Source: Alphaproteobacteria bacterium (GTDB taxonomy: Bacteria > Pseudomonadota > Alphaproteobacteria > JACZXZ01). Taken from it: a DNA stretch of 53,003 nt. Both the position numbers and the translations under genes were made by a program. The stretch spans positions 1 to 53,003 of the forward strand of contig DASPOR010000204.1 of the NCBI GenBank assembly GCA_035625915.1. The letters run 5' to 3'. Positions 24,381 to 35,154 of the stretch are shown one piece after another; the stretch's first letter is position 1; each line of letters opens with the position of its first letter. The notes beneath the pieces were generated by a model that was not told the DNA's origin, searched no databases, and saw nothing but the letters and a program-made list of their open reading frames with translations.

Positions 24381-25499
24381 GTGACACAGGGCAACGGCTT
24401 GGCGAGCGGATTACCTCAACGGAACCTCGGGGGAGGGCGCCACCATGACTGGCGGCGCCGTCCGCGTGGCCCTGTCTACGCCGCCCTCGATCTCGGCACC
24501 AACAATTGCCGTCTTCTTGTTGCGCGCCCCATGTCCTTCAATGGCAACGGTGCCGTCGGGTTCAAGGTAATCGATGCCTTCTCGCGTATCGTACGCCTGG
24601 GCGAGGGCCTCGGCGGCGCCGAGCGTGGCGCAGCACCCGTGCTTTCCGGGCCGGCGGTCGAGCGCACCATCGAGGCGCTCAAGATTTGCGCGCAAAAGAT
24701 GCGTCGGTGCCGCGTGAGTTATGCGCGCAGCGTGGCGACCGAGGCATGCCGGCGTGCCGCGAACGGGGCGAGCTTTCTCACCCGTGTTGAGGCCGAGACG
24801 GGTCTTTCGCTCGAAGTCATCAGCCCGGACGAGGAGGCAAGGCTCGCCATGACCGGTTGCCTGCCGCTTCTCGATCCGGAGGTGCCGCATGCGCTTCTCT
24901 TCGACATCGGGGGCGGATCGACGGAGCTTAGTTGGCTAAGGGTTTCGACCGATCATGACGCGGGAACCGTTGCGCATATGCTTGACTCGATTTCCCTGCC
25001 CATGGGAGTGGTCGGCTTCGCCGAGCGCTATGGCGGTCGACACGTCGATCGTGCTGCCTATCGGGCGATGGTCGAGGAAGTCGGTGCAGCGCTGAATTCG
25101 TTCGACGCCGTGCACGAAATCTCTGCGGCGGTCCGGCGGGGTGCGGTGCAGATGATTGGCACCTCCGGAACCGTGACGACCCTTGCAGCCGTTTATCTCG
25201 AATTGCCCCGTTACGATCGCGCGACGGTGGATGGTATTTATCTCAGTTTCGATGTCATGGCGAATGCGACGCGCCAGCTCAAGGATATGACTTTCGTGGA
25301 ACGCGCAGCACACCCTTGCGTCGGCACCGAGCGCGCCGATCTCGTCATTGCGGGGCTCGCCATCCTCGACGCGATCTGCCGGTTGTGGCCGGTCGGGAGA
25401 TTGCGGGTCGCCGACCGCGGCCTGCGCGAAGGCATCCTGATCGGGCTCATGAAGCGCCATCGCGATTGGCCGCGTCATGACGACGGGGCGCCGGAGTGA
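24381..25499 (+). CDS. Ppx/GppA exopolyphosphatase-family phosphatase
   Basis: A protein of about 372 residues in the ASKHA fold. Recognisable blocks are VYAALDLGTNNCRLLVA (phosphate-1), RSVATEACRRAANG, and ALLFDIGGGSTELSW (phosphate-2). The family hydrolyses inorganic polyphosphate or pppGpp; which applies cannot be told. The start is uncertain: GTG 24381, TTG 24285 and TTG 24399 are in frame, whereas the best Shine-Dalgarno/ATG combination (GGGGGAGGG before ATG 24445) is in a different frame. The rlmE gene follows by 36 bases, and this pairing is common in alphaproteobacteria. Confidence 0.88.
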   Translation: MTQGNGLASGLPQRNLGGGRHHDWRRRPRGPVYAALDLGTNNCRLLVARPMSFNGNGAVGFKVIDAFSRIVRLGEGLGGAERGAAPVLSGPAVERTIEALKICAQKMRRCRVSYARSVATEACRRAANGASFLTRVEAETGLSLEVISPDEEARLAMTGCLPLLDPEVPHALLFDIGGGSTELSWLRVSTDHDAGTVAHMLDSISLPMGVVGFAERYGGRHVDRAAYRAMVEEVGAALNSFDAVHEISAAVRRGAVQMIGTSGTVTTLAAVYLELPRYDRATVDGIYLSFDVMANATRQLKDMTFVERAAHPCVGTERADLVIAGLAILDAICRLWPVGRLRVADRGLREGILIGLMKRHRDWPRHDDGAPE

Positions 25500-25535
25500 C
25501 GCTTCGGGCGCGCACGCATCCGCACGCTTACGCCG

Positions 25536-26270
25536 ATGCGTAGGGGAAGGGGCGGCTCCAAGACATCGAAGCGCAAGGCCGCGACGCCAGGGGGTGGCGT
25601 GCGCGCGCCTGCCGTGCGGCTCAGCACCAAGAACGCTCGCACGCCATCGCAAAAGCGCTGGCTCGAACGGCAGTTGAACGATCCTTACGTCGCCGAGGCT
25701 CGTCGGCTCGGTTATCGTTCCCGTGCTGCCTTCAAGCTCGTGCAGCTCGACGATAGGCTCCGTCTCCTGAGGCCCGGTGCGCGTGTCGTCGATCTCGGCG
25801 CTGCACCGGGCGGATGGACCCAGGTCGCGGCAGCACGAACCCGTGCGGGCATGCCGGGCGGGGGGAAGATCGTCGCGATCGATATCGCCGAGATGAGCCC
25901 CGTGCCGGGTGCCGAGATACAGCACCTCGATTTCCTTGCCGAGGGTGCGCGCGCGGAAATTTGCACGACCCTCGGTGGGCAGGCCGATCTCGTGTTGAGC
26001 GACATGGCGCCGCCCTCGACGGGCCATCACGCGACCGATCATATCCGCATCATGGCACTCGCCGAGGCTGCGGCCGATTTCGCCGCCGAAGTGCTGGCGC
26101 CTGGCGGCGCCTTTGTCGCAAAGGTCTGGCAAGGCGGCGCCGAACGCTCGCTCCTCGATCGTCTCAAGCGCGACTTCGAGAAGGTGCGCCACGTCAAACC
26201 AGCGGCAAGCCGCGCCGAATCGTCGGAGCTTTACGTCGTGGCGACCGGGTTCCGTGGCGTCGAGGGGTGA
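25536..26270 (+). CDS. rlmE: 23S rRNA (uridine-2552 2'-O) methyltransferase RlmE/FtsJ
   Basis: A 244-residue SAM-dependent RNA methyltransferase. The catalytic K-D-K-E tetrad is complete: Lys67 (SRAAFKL), Asp156 (LSDMAPP), Lys196 (FVAKVWQGG) and Glu231 (SSELYVV). The SAM motif is VVDLGAAPGGW (about 84-94). A basic Gly/Arg/Lys-rich N-terminus (1-40) is longer than in E. coli RlmE and typical of alphaproteobacterial members. It methylates the A-loop of 23S rRNA late in 50S assembly. It lies between ppx/gppA and guaB on the same strand. Confidence 0.93.
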   Translation: MRRGRGGSKTSKRKAATPGGGVRAPAVRLSTKNARTPSQKRWLERQLNDPYVAEARRLGYRSRAAFKLVQLDDRLRLLRPGARVVDLGAAPGGWTQVAAARTRAGMPGGGKIVAIDIAEMSPVPGAEIQHLDFLAEGARAEICTTLGGQADLVLSDMAPPSTGHHATDHIRIMALAEAAADFAAEVLAPGGAFVAKVWQGGAERSLLDRLKRDFEKVRHVKPAASRAESSELYVVATGFRGVEG

Positions 26271-26285
26271 GCGTCACGGTGCTGA

Positions 26286-27833
<1,548 letters not shown>

Positions 27834-27854
27834 GCGCTCGGTACTTAGCCGGAA

Positions 27855-29162
27855 ATGACTCCCTCCGCTCGCATCGAGGCCGCGATCGAATTGTTGCGTT
27901 CGATCGAAGGGCCGGCGCGTCCAGCCGACCAGGCGGCCTCCGAATATTTCCGTGCGCACCGCTACATCGGCTCGAAGGACCGCCGGGCGGTTTCCGATCT
28001 CTTCTACGGGATCGTGCGGCGGCGCGCGGCACTCGATTGGTGGCTCGCGCGATCGGGTGCATCGGATCTCGAGCCGCAACGCGCGCGCGCGATCGCGGCA
28101 CTGGTCCTCGTCGAGGGATGGACTGCGGACGATTTCACGGCAGGTTTCGACGGGGTGCGCTATCACCCGAAAGCACTCTCGCCCGCCGAACGTGCACTCG
28201 TGCGCGCGCTGCAAAAGCACACCCTCGATCATCCGGGTCAACCCGATTGGGTTCGCCTCGAGGTTCCGGAATGGCTCATCGAGCGGCTGCGGCCCTTGTT
28301 CGGGGAGCGGCTCGAACGCGAGCTCGCGGCGTTGCAAGAGGAGGCGCCCTTCGATCTGCGCGTCAACCGCCTCAAAGCCACGCGCGAGGAAGCGCTCTCG
28401 GCCCTCGAGGCCGAGGGGATCGCAGCGGAGCCTTCTCCGATTTCGCCGATCGGCCTTCGCCTTGCCGTGCGCATTGCAATCGCGAATTCGAAAGCGTTTC
28501 GCGAAGGTCTGGTCGAAGTACAGGACGAAGGCTCCCAGATCGTCGCCCTGTTGACCGATGCTCGAGCGGGGATGCGCGTGTGCGATTTCTGCGCGGGTGC
28601 CGGGGGAAAGACGCTGACCCTTGCTGCGCAGATGAAGAACCAAGGGCAGATTACGGCCCTCGACGTGCGGGAGAGCCGCCTCGCGCGGGCGGCACAGCGC
28701 CTGCGTCGGGCGGGGGTCCATAACGTCACGCGTCGCGTGTTGGCGAGCCAGCGCGATCCCTGGGTCAAGCACCACAAGGAAAGCTTCGATCGCGTTTTCA
28801 TCGACGCTCCCTGCACGGGTTGCGGCACGTGGCGGCGAAATCCCGATGCGAAGTGGCGCATCGAACCTTCGGATATTGCCGAGCTTGCAGCCCTTCAGGC
28901 CGACATCCTCGACAGTTCGGCACGGCTGGTGCGACGTGGCGGGCGGCTCGTCTACGCAACGTGTTCCCTTTTGCCTGAGGAGAACGAGGCGCAAGTGGTC
29001 AGGTTCCTCGCCTCTCACGACTCGTTTCGCCACCTTCCGGTCGAGGAGATTTGGCCGGCCGCAATCGGCGGCCGGTGTCCGTCGTTTGGACCGAACCTTC
29101 AATTGACGCCCGCGAGCCACGGCACCGACGGGTTTTTCGCGGCGATCTTCGAGCGAGGCTGA
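27855..29162 (+). CDS. rsmB: 16S rRNA m5C methyltransferase RsmB (NOL1/NOP2/Sun family)
   Basis: A 435-residue protein with an N-terminal NusB-like RNA-binding region (about 1-140; RIEAAIELLRSI, YIGSKDRRAVSDLFYGIVRR) and a C-terminal methyltransferase. SAM motif I is VCDFCAGAGGKTLTLA. Catalytic cysteines are visible in DAPCTGCGTWRRNPD and YATCSLLPEEN. The family methylates C967 of 16S rRNA; assignment to RsmB rather than another Sun-family member is by domain order and is fairly secure. It lies between guaB and a GNAT gene. Confidence 0.88.
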   Translation: MTPSARIEAAIELLRSIEGPARPADQAASEYFRAHRYIGSKDRRAVSDLFYGIVRRRAALDWWLARSGASDLEPQRARAIAALVLVEGWTADDFTAGFDGVRYHPKALSPAERALVRALQKHTLDHPGQPDWVRLEVPEWLIERLRPLFGERLERELAALQEEAPFDLRVNRLKATREEALSALEAEGIAAEPSPISPIGLRLAVRIAIANSKAFREGLVEVQDEGSQIVALLTDARAGMRVCDFCAGAGGKTLTLAAQMKNQGQITALDVRESRLARAAQRLRRAGVHNVTRRVLASQRDPWVKHHKESFDRVFIDAPCTGCGTWRRNPDAKWRIEPSDIAELAALQADILDSSARLVRRGGRLVYATCSLLPEENEAQVVRFLASHDSFRHLPVEEIWPAAIGGRCPSFGPNLQLTPASHGTDGFFAAIFERG

Positions 29163-29193
29163 CTCCGGCTGGAAGCCGTGATAGCGTTTCGTC

Positions 29194-29757
29194 ATGTCGC
29201 TCGTGAGACAAGCATACCCTTCCGACGCTCCGGCAATCGCAAGGATACATGTGGAAACCTGGCGGGCGACTTATGCCGGTATTCTCCCCGAGGGTGCGCT
29301 TGCCCGCATGCGGGAGAAAAATCACCGCGCCAACTGGTCGCATCTCCTCCAGGGTCATCGGTCTGGGCTGCGGGAGGGCGAGCTGGTGATGGTCGCGGAG
29401 GAGGCGAAGGCCGGCGTCGTCGGTTTCGTCAGCGCCGGTCGTGTCCGGAGCGCCATTCCAGGCTATGACGGCGAAATCTATACGCTTTATGTCAGCCCCG
29501 ATTTCCAAAACCGGGGCGTGGGCTCCAAGCTCCTGACCGGTAGCTTCCGAAAACTCGAGGCATGCCGGATTCATAGCGTCATGCTGTGGGTCCTCGCGCG
29601 CAATCCGTCGCGATTTTTCTATGAGGCTTCGGGTGGGCTCATCGTCGCGACTCGGAAGGAACGGTTTTGGGGGGTTGTGCTCTCCGAACTTGCCTATGGC
29701 TGGCCGGACCTTGCCCGGACCCTCAACCGCTCGTCCGACGGCGCCAGGGCGGATTGA
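29194..29757 (+). CDS. GNAT-family N-acetyltransferase
   Basis: A 187-residue single-domain acetyltransferase. The acetyl-CoA-binding motif A is YVSPDFQNRGVGSKLL (about 96-111), preceded by the beta4 strand region EIYTLYVS. The N-terminus reads VRQAYPSDAPAIARIHVETW, typical of the family. The acceptor could be an amino acid, an amine or a protein N-terminus; nothing fixes it. It lies between rsmB and guaA, 31 bases after rsmB, so it is probably cotranscribed with the gua genes. Confidence 0.88.
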   Translation: MSLVRQAYPSDAPAIARIHVETWRATYAGILPEGALARMREKNHRANWSHLLQGHRSGLREGELVMVAEEAKAGVVGFVSAGRVRSAIPGYDGEIYTLYVSPDFQNRGVGSKLLTGSFRKLEACRIHSVMLWVLARNPSRFFYEASGGLIVATRKERFWGVVLSELAYGWPDLARTLNRSSDGARAD

Positions 29758-29884
29758 GCCGCCGCGGCAAAACGCCTAGCCCCCTGGCATTTCGCCGGCA
29801 CATGGAGTCATTCGACAAAATCGAGAAAATGAATTAGTTAGGGGCGCTCTCGGCATGCGTGGCGTATTTCATTGGCCGGAGCAG

Positions 29885-31435
29885 ATGACCGATCGCGTTC
29901 TCATCATCGATTTCGGATCCCAGGTAACCCAACTCATCGCCCGCCGGGTGCGCGAGAGCGGGGTCTATTGCGAGATCCATCCCTTCAACAAGGTAAGTGC
30001 TGAGTCGCTTGCGGCTTTCGCGCCGAAGGCGATCATTCTCTCCGGGGGGCCTGCCTCGCTTACCAAGGCGGAAAGCCCGCGCGCACCCGCCGAGGTGTTC
30101 AAGCTAGGCATTCCGGTGCTCGGCATTTGTTACGGCTTTCAGGCGATGTGCGCGCAGCTCGGCGGCGAAGTCCAAGCCTCGGAGCATCAAGAATTCGGCC
30201 GCGCCTTCGTCGAGGTGACCGGCGATTCCGTGCTTTGGGACGGGGTTTGGAAGAAGGGCGAGCGCCAGCAGGTCTGGATGAGCCATGGGGACCGGGTGGT
30301 GCGCCTGCCGGTTGGCTTTCGCGCCGTCGGCGTGAGCGATGGTGCGCCCTTCGCGATGATCGCCGACGATGCGCGCCGATTCTATGGCACACTCTTTCAT
30401 CCCGAAGTCGTTCACACGCCCCACGGCGCCGATCTCCTGCGAAATTTTACGCGCAAGGTCGCGGGTTGCGCCGGCGATTGGACCATGGCGGCCTTTCACC
30501 AGCAGGCGGTGGCGCGGATTCGCGAGCAAGTCGGGAAAGCGCGGGTAATCTGCGGGCTTTCGGGTGGGGTCGACAGCTCCGTTGCGGCGGTGCTCATTCA
30601 TGAAGCGATCGGGGAGCGGCTTCATTGCATCTTCATCGATCACGGCCTCCTGCGCCAGGGCGAGGCGGAGGAAGTCGAGCGCCTCTTTCGCGGCCATTAC
30701 AACATCCCGCTCGTCGCGCGCGATGCGAGCGGCTTGTTCCTCGCGCGTCTCGAAGGTGTGGGGGACCCGGAGCAGAAGCGCAAGATCATCGGCGTCACAT
30801 TCATCGACGTGTTCGAGGAGGAGGCGAAAAAGCTCGGTGGTGCGGACTTCCTCGCCCAGGGAACGCTTTATCCCGATGTGATCGAATCCGTCTCGCCCCT
30901 CGGCGGTCCCTCCGTAACGATCAAATCGCATCACAATGTGGGCGGTTTGCCGGCCCGCATGAAGCTCAAGCTGGTCGAGCCGCTTCGCGAACTCTTCAAG
31001 GACGAGGTCCGCGCCCTCGGCCGCGAACTCGGCCTGCCGAAAGCGCTCGTCGGTCGGCATCCCTTTCCCGGCCCCGGCCTCGCCATCCGTTGCCCGGGTG
31101 CCGTCACCCACGAGAAGCTCGATATCCTCCGCAAGGCCGATTCGATTTTTTTGGAGGAGATTCGCACGGCAGGGCTTTATGACGCGATCTGGCAGGCTTT
31201 CGCCGTACTGCTTCCGGTGCGCAGCGTCGGCGTCATGGGCGACGCACGCTCCTACGATTACGTTTGCGCACTCCGTGCCGTGACGTCGACCGACGGCATG
31301 ACGGCCGACTCCTACCCCTTCGACCACGGCTTCATCGCCGGTGTCGCGACGCGTATCGTCAACGAGGTGCGCGGCATCAACCGCGTGGTCTACGACGTGA
31401 CGAGCAAGCCGCCGGGAACGGTGGAATGGGAGTAG
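29885..31435 (+). CDS. guaA: GMP synthase (glutamine-hydrolysing)
   Basis: A 516-residue two-domain enzyme converting XMP to GMP. The ATG at 29885 is preferred, with GGAG just upstream; an in-frame ATG at 29855 is less likely. The class I glutamine amidotransferase domain has the nucleophile in GICYGFQAM and the His/Glu pair in [12 protein letters not shown]. The ATP pyrophosphatase domain starts with the P-loop [12 protein letters not shown] (about 220-231). The C-terminal dimerisation domain ends KPPGTVEWE. It lies downstream of guaB, rsmB and the GNAT gene; the 127-base leader may carry its own promoter. Confidence 0.96.
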   Translation: MTDRVLIIDFGSQVTQLIARRVRESGVYCEIHPFNKVSAESLAAFAPKAIILSGGPASLTKAESPRAPAEVFKLGIPVLGICYGFQAMCAQLGGEVQASEHQEFGRAFVEVTGDSVLWDGVWKKGERQQVWMSHGDRVVRLPVGFRAVGVSDGAPFAMIADDARRFYGTLFHPEVVHTPHGADLLRNFTRKVAGCAGDWTMAAFHQQAVARIREQVGKARVICGLSGGVDSSVAAVLIHEAIGERLHCIFIDHGLLRQGEAEEVERLFRGHYNIPLVARDASGLFLARLEGVGDPEQKRKIIGVTFIDVFEEEAKKLGGADFLAQGTLYPDVIESVSPLGGPSVTIKSHHNVGGLPARMKLKLVEPLRELFKDEVRALGRELGLPKALVGRHPFPGPGLAIRCPGAVTHEKLDILRKADSIFLEEIRTAGLYDAIWQAFAVLLPVRSVGVMGDARSYDYVCALRAVTSTDGMTADSYPFDHGFIAGVATRIVNEVRGINRVVYDVTSKPPGTVEWE

Positions 31436-31596
31436 GGAAGCGTACAAAAGGATACTCAAGGATAGCATGGCGCGCTTGTGGCAACTGAGGCGAGTCGATA
31501 GACATCGACCGTAGCGGGCTCTGCCGCATCTGGGACCGTCGGCCGGCTCGGGTGCAGGTAAGAACCCGACTTCTGAAAGCTAGCAAAGGACATGTT

Positions 31597-32346
31597 GTGG
31601 CTGCTGAACTTGGACGCCCGGTTGCGCTCGTCACCGGCTCGACATCGGGGATCGGTGAAGCAATTGCGCGGCGACTTGGGCGCGAGGGCTATGCGGTGGT
31701 TCTTCATTCGCGCAGCTCGGCCGAAACCGGCCGGGCCCTGGCATCCGAGCTGGACCACGCGGCGTATCTTCAAGCGGACGTTGCGCGGGACGCCGAGCGG
31801 GTCCGGCTGGTTCGGGAGGCGGCGCTGTTCTGGGGCCGGCTGGACGTGCTTGTCAATAATGCCGGCATTAGCCGCGTGATCCCGCACGGCGACCTGGCCG
31901 CGGCGACACCGTCGGTGTGGCACGAGCTGAACGAGGTGAACCTTGTCGCGCCCTTCCGACTCGTGGCGGAGGCGGAGCCATTTCTGCGCGAAGCTGCTCG
32001 GCGCGGCCGGCCGGGTTGTGTCATCAATATCAGTTCCCATGCCGGCGTTCGGCCGAAGGGCGCCTCGATCCCCTATTCCGCGAGCAAAGCGGCACTGAAC
32101 CATGTCACCAAACTGCTCGCCCTGTCGCTCGCGCCGGACATCCGGGTCAATGCCGTGGCGCCCGGGCTGGTGGACACGCCCCTCACGGCAGATTGGACAG
32201 CGGCGCAGGCGCTTTGGCGCGAGCGCTCGCCGATGCGCCGGGCCGCAAGTCCCGACGACATCGCGCAGGCCGTGATGATGCTAGTCGCTTCCGATTATCT
32301 CACAGGCGAGATTCTGCTGTCAGATGGCGGGCTCAACCTCACCTGA
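31597..32346 (+). CDS. SDR-family oxidoreductase
   Basis: A 249-residue short-chain dehydrogenase. The GTG at 31597 is chosen because AAAGGA (31585-31590) is well placed; an upstream in-frame GTG at 31552 lacks a site. Motifs are complete: TGSTSGIG for the cofactor, NNAGIS, catalytic Ser in NISSHAG, and YSASK. C-terminal VNAVAPGLVDTPLT is typical of the FabG-like classical group. The arginine-rich region after beta-2 (LHSRSS) favours NADP. The substrate is unknown. Confidence 0.87.
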   Translation: MAAELGRPVALVTGSTSGIGEAIARRLGREGYAVVLHSRSSAETGRALASELDHAAYLQADVARDAERVRLVREAALFWGRLDVLVNNAGISRVIPHGDLAAATPSVWHELNEVNLVAPFRLVAEAEPFLREAARRGRPGCVINISSHAGVRPKGASIPYSASKAALNHVTKLLALSLAPDIRVNAVAPGLVDTPLTADWTAAQALWRERSPMRRAASPDDIAQAVMMLVASDYLTGEILLSDGGLNLT

Positions 32347-33008
32347 TCTCGACGAGAGGCAAACCGGCTGAGTTCGCCGCTCGGCAAGACTCGCCGCTCA
32401 GCGCCAACGTCCTCACGACAGAGCGCGCCCTCGGGCTGTCCGTGGAGGGGAGGCGCTGATACGCTATCAGTTACGGAGCACTTATTTTTGCAACAGCAGC
32501 CTGATCATAGAGACTCGGCAGATGCGAGCACATTTCGACGGGGGTCTCGGATTGACGAGCTAGACCAGAGAACGGCCGATGGCCGAACTACTCTTCGAAG
32601 AGAATGATTTAGGCCCGACCGTGGTGTCTACGTCGGATCCACAAATTCCGATGACCGCCGTTGGCCAGTTTCTCGCCCGCGATTTCGTTCTGCCCAGGCG
32701 GTATTAAGGAAGAGCCAATGGAGCGTGTTTGCTGATCGTGCTATCAAGCGTCGACGGTCTTTTTCGTCCTGGCGCGAGAATGTGCTCGGCGAGCGACAAC
32801 GCAAAAATCGACCGATCGTTGTCGAAAGACGTTGAAACGTCGGCGAATTCGAATCGTGCGAATTTTCCTTTGAAATCATGAGCAAAAAATTTTGACGGCT
32901 CATTGTTCGGATTTCGAGCGGCATCAGAAAAAATTTGCGACGATGAATCAGCGCGTTACGATGCACAGAGAGAATCGAGTGGGAGTGACCAGGAACGGGA
33001 GCAGCAGG
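32347..33008. other. Long intergenic region without a supported gene
   Basis: This 662-base stretch has no convincing gene. A 42-codon open frame at 32579-32707 lacks a ribosome-binding site. A short hairpin GACGT-TGAA-ACGTC lies near 32831-32844. Composition falls toward the right (AT-rich between about 32850 and 32930), where a promoter for the SnoaL-like gene is likely. Confidence 0.55.
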
Positions 33009-33389
33009 ATGGATGAGCATGTCATTCGAGAGGCGCTCAATCGCCACTGGTCCGCCTCGGACGCAAATGACTTCGACGTTGAGCATGACATATACCGAGA
33101 GGACGCGGTGCTCGAATACCCGCAATCGGGCGAGCGCATCAGGGGCCGGCACAACATACAGGCCGCTCGCGCCGCGCAGCCGAACTTCAAGCGCTTCACG
33201 GTGCGCCGGATCGTCGGCACGGGCGACCTATGGGTCACGGAATTCATCCTCACCTATGACGGTCAGCCGTCCTATTCGGTGAGCGTCATGGAGTTCCTGC
33301 TCGGCAAGGTGGCCCGCGAGACCCAATACTTTGGCGATCCGTTCGAGCCCGGACCTTCGCGCGCGCAATGGGTCGAGCGGATGGAGTGA
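33009..33389 (+). CDS. SnoaL-like/NTF2-fold protein
   Basis: A 126-residue protein of the NTF2-like (SnoaL) fold. The ATG at 33009 is preceded by GGGAGCAGCAGG. Features are the N-terminal helix EHVIREALNRHWSASDAN, the strand-turn YREDAVLEYPQSGERIRG, and the C-terminal strands with WVTEFILTYDGQPSYSVSVM. The family includes polyketide cyclases, isomerases and non-enzymatic binding proteins. The order of elements is clear; the activity is not. Confidence 0.82.
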   Translation: MDEHVIREALNRHWSASDANDFDVEHDIYREDAVLEYPQSGERIRGRHNIQAARAAQPNFKRFTVRRIVGTGDLWVTEFILTYDGQPSYSVSVMEFLLGKVARETQYFGDPFEPGPSRAQWVERME

Positions 33390-33766
33390 AACGGGCGCGA
33401 CAGTCGCGTGCCCACGCGTGTTGGACCGGGCATAGCTGCCCGTCGATACCGCCCAGCTCGTAAATGATTGCCGCTGTCGCTGAGGCGAGCGCCTGCATCG
33501 TCGTAACTAACAATGAGAGGGGCCTCGCCGGCATCAAGACGATCAACCCCCTTCGACGGGGCCGATGATGGCCGACCTCCACCTGCGCGACATCGTGCTG
33601 CATCTGTGGATGCGGCGTTGGAAAAAGCCGGTGACCGCGTTGGCCCTTCTCGCGCCCTATAGAGTCTTGCCGCCAAACGCGCGATTTGGTTAAGCTCCAG
33701 CACAATCGAATCGCCAGCAATGCCAATATGTTGACGGCATGAGTGAAATCACCTACAAGATTCGGT
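33390..33766. other. Intergenic region without a supported gene
   Basis: These 377 bases hold only a 42-residue open frame (33565-33693) with a weak upstream site and no recognisable relatives. No RNA gene or terminator with a T tract was seen. Confidence 0.5.
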
Positions 33767-34612
33767 ATGAATAGCCGCAGTCGCGATGCCGCCTATTGGC
33801 GACGCCGGATTGAGCGAGATTATCCGGAAGTGGCCGAGCGTCTGCGCAAGGGGGAAATCGTGAGCGTGCGGGCGGCGGCCATCGAAGCCGGGCTCATTCA
33901 TCAACCCTCGCCGCTCCTCGAGCTTCGCCGCGCCTGGCGTAAGGCGAGTGCCGCGGACCGCGCAGCCTTCATGGCCGATGTTGCGGTGCGCGAGCTGGCG
34001 CAGCAGCAATTCGCTGTACATCGCCAAAGACGCGAACGTGTCGTTCATGGCGACACGGCGGCAAACGGCGGCGCCATGCCTTTGCCTTTGAATCTGCCGA
34101 AGCAGCCACATCGGGCAACGCCAAACGTGACTCAAATTGCACCGCGCGTGGTGAGCGAGGGCGAAATCCGGCGATTGGACTCATCGCAGTCGCTTGGCAC
34201 CCTGCCTGGGGCAGGGTCGCTCAAGCCTGACGAAAAGGTCTTGCGCATTCCCCAGGAACATGTCCGTGGGGAGCCCATCAGCGCTCCGCCTACGCCGCCC
34301 ACGCCGCTCGACCCGCGGCAAGGCAAGCACCGCTCGGGCGTGCGCAGGCTCTGGGGCCTGGTGTCCTTGCCAAGTACGCCGGGCGATCTCGACACGTCCG
34401 AAAGTGCTCGAAGCAGCGGTCCCGGCATCAAAGTCGGCGACCGATTCTATAAAGTCGACGCGGGCCCGGTTCCCTGGGAAGTCCTATCGGTTTCTCCGGG
34501 GCCGCACGGGGTGCAGCATGCCAGGATTGCGTGCGTGGAAGAGCCCGACACCGTCCGCACCGTGAGCTTCGCGGCACTCACGGACCCAGGCCGTTATCAG
34601 CGCATCCGGTGA
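33767..34612 (+). CDS. Hypothetical two-part protein
   Basis: A 281-residue protein beginning MNSRSRDAAYWRRRIERDYP. The ATG at 33767 is preferred over GTG 33743. The N-terminal 85 residues form a basic, helical segment (VAERLRKGEIVSVRAAAIEAG) of helix-turn-helix-like character. Residues about 90-200 are low complexity and Pro-rich. A C-terminal domain, about 215-281 (GIKVGDRFYKVDAGPVPWEV), looks like a small beta-barrel. I do not recognise the family. The HTH-like region hints at nucleic acid binding, but this is weak. Confidence 0.7.
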   Translation: MNSRSRDAAYWRRRIERDYPEVAERLRKGEIVSVRAAAIEAGLIHQPSPLLELRRAWRKASAADRAAFMADVAVRELAQQQFAVHRQRRERVVHGDTAANGGAMPLPLNLPKQPHRATPNVTQIAPRVVSEGEIRRLDSSQSLGTLPGAGSLKPDEKVLRIPQEHVRGEPISAPPTPPTPLDPRQGKHRSGVRRLWGLVSLPSTPGDLDTSESARSSGPGIKVGDRFYKVDAGPVPWEVLSVSPGPHGVQHARIACVEEPDTVRTVSFAALTDPGRYQRIR

Positions 34613-34730
34613 TGACCGGCGATTCCCCTGGCTCACGGAAATTTGCGGGGCGCCTTGGGGACCGATCGTTGACCGCGCCTTTGGCAGGGGCGTATTCTCG
34701 GCATCATCGCTCCGCAACGGAGGTGGATCC

Positions 34731-34913
34731 ATGTCGAAATTGAGCTTGTCGATTTTGGGCGCACTGGCCTTTGTCGCAATGGCAGGTCAGGCGATGGCTT
34801 GCGAATATTCGAACTCGGCAATGTCCACGCCGACCGCCACGACGGCGGACAGTGGCAGCACGGCGCCGGCGGCACCCACACCGACACCGCAATCACCCAA
34901 TTCGGGTGGCTGA
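34731..34913 (+). CDS. Small secreted Thr/Pro-rich peptide
   Basis: A 60-residue precursor. GGAGGTGGATCC precedes the ATG, a strong ribosome-binding site. Residues 1-23 form a signal peptide (LSLSILGALAFVAMAGQAMA) with an Ala-Met-Ala cleavage site. The mature 37 residues start CEYSNS and continue as a Thr/Pro/Ser/Ala-rich low-complexity tail ending NSGG. The cysteine directly after the cleavage site might instead be lipidated, though the -3 residue fits a lipobox poorly. No function is known to me. Confidence 0.65.
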   Translation: MSKLSLSILGALAFVAMAGQAMACEYSNSAMSTPTATTADSGSTAPAAPTPTPQSPNSGG

Positions 34914-34998
34914 GCGCGCACCGCAGTGCGGCTTATCGTTTGAACGCTCGCAGATAATTTCACGACGTCTGTCGTCACGCGTGTGACGGGAAAAAAGC

Positions 34999-35033
34999 AA
35001 CCGGTCGACCTTGCGGGGTGCGCCCGGTTTTCT
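34999..35033 (+). terminator. Possible terminator after the small secreted peptide gene
   Basis: AACCGG (34999-35004) pairs with CCGGTT (35024-35029), followed by TTCTTCC. The loop is 19 bases and the stem short, so this is a modest candidate. Confidence 0.4.
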
Positions 35034-35154
35034 TCCGATCCAAGGCTCGCAAAGGTGGATGTCAAGGCTGGCGCCGTGGCCCGCCGGAGGTGGGCTTTGG
35101 CCATTCGCTAAACAAATCTGTCCCTTATCCTTCGAGTCGTGCTATGTTTTGTCC

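Noticed and set aside
24936-26192. Long antisense open frame across ppx/gppA and rlmE
   Set aside because: It spans two well-identified genes and shows no family motif of its own.
32579-32707. 42-codon open frame in the gap after the SDR gene
   Set aside because: It has no Shine-Dalgarno sequence and no recognisable similarity or composition signal.
33565-33693. 42-codon open frame with a Trp/Leu-rich sequence
   Set aside because: The upstream GGGG is weak and out of place, and nothing supports translation; it remains a possibility only.
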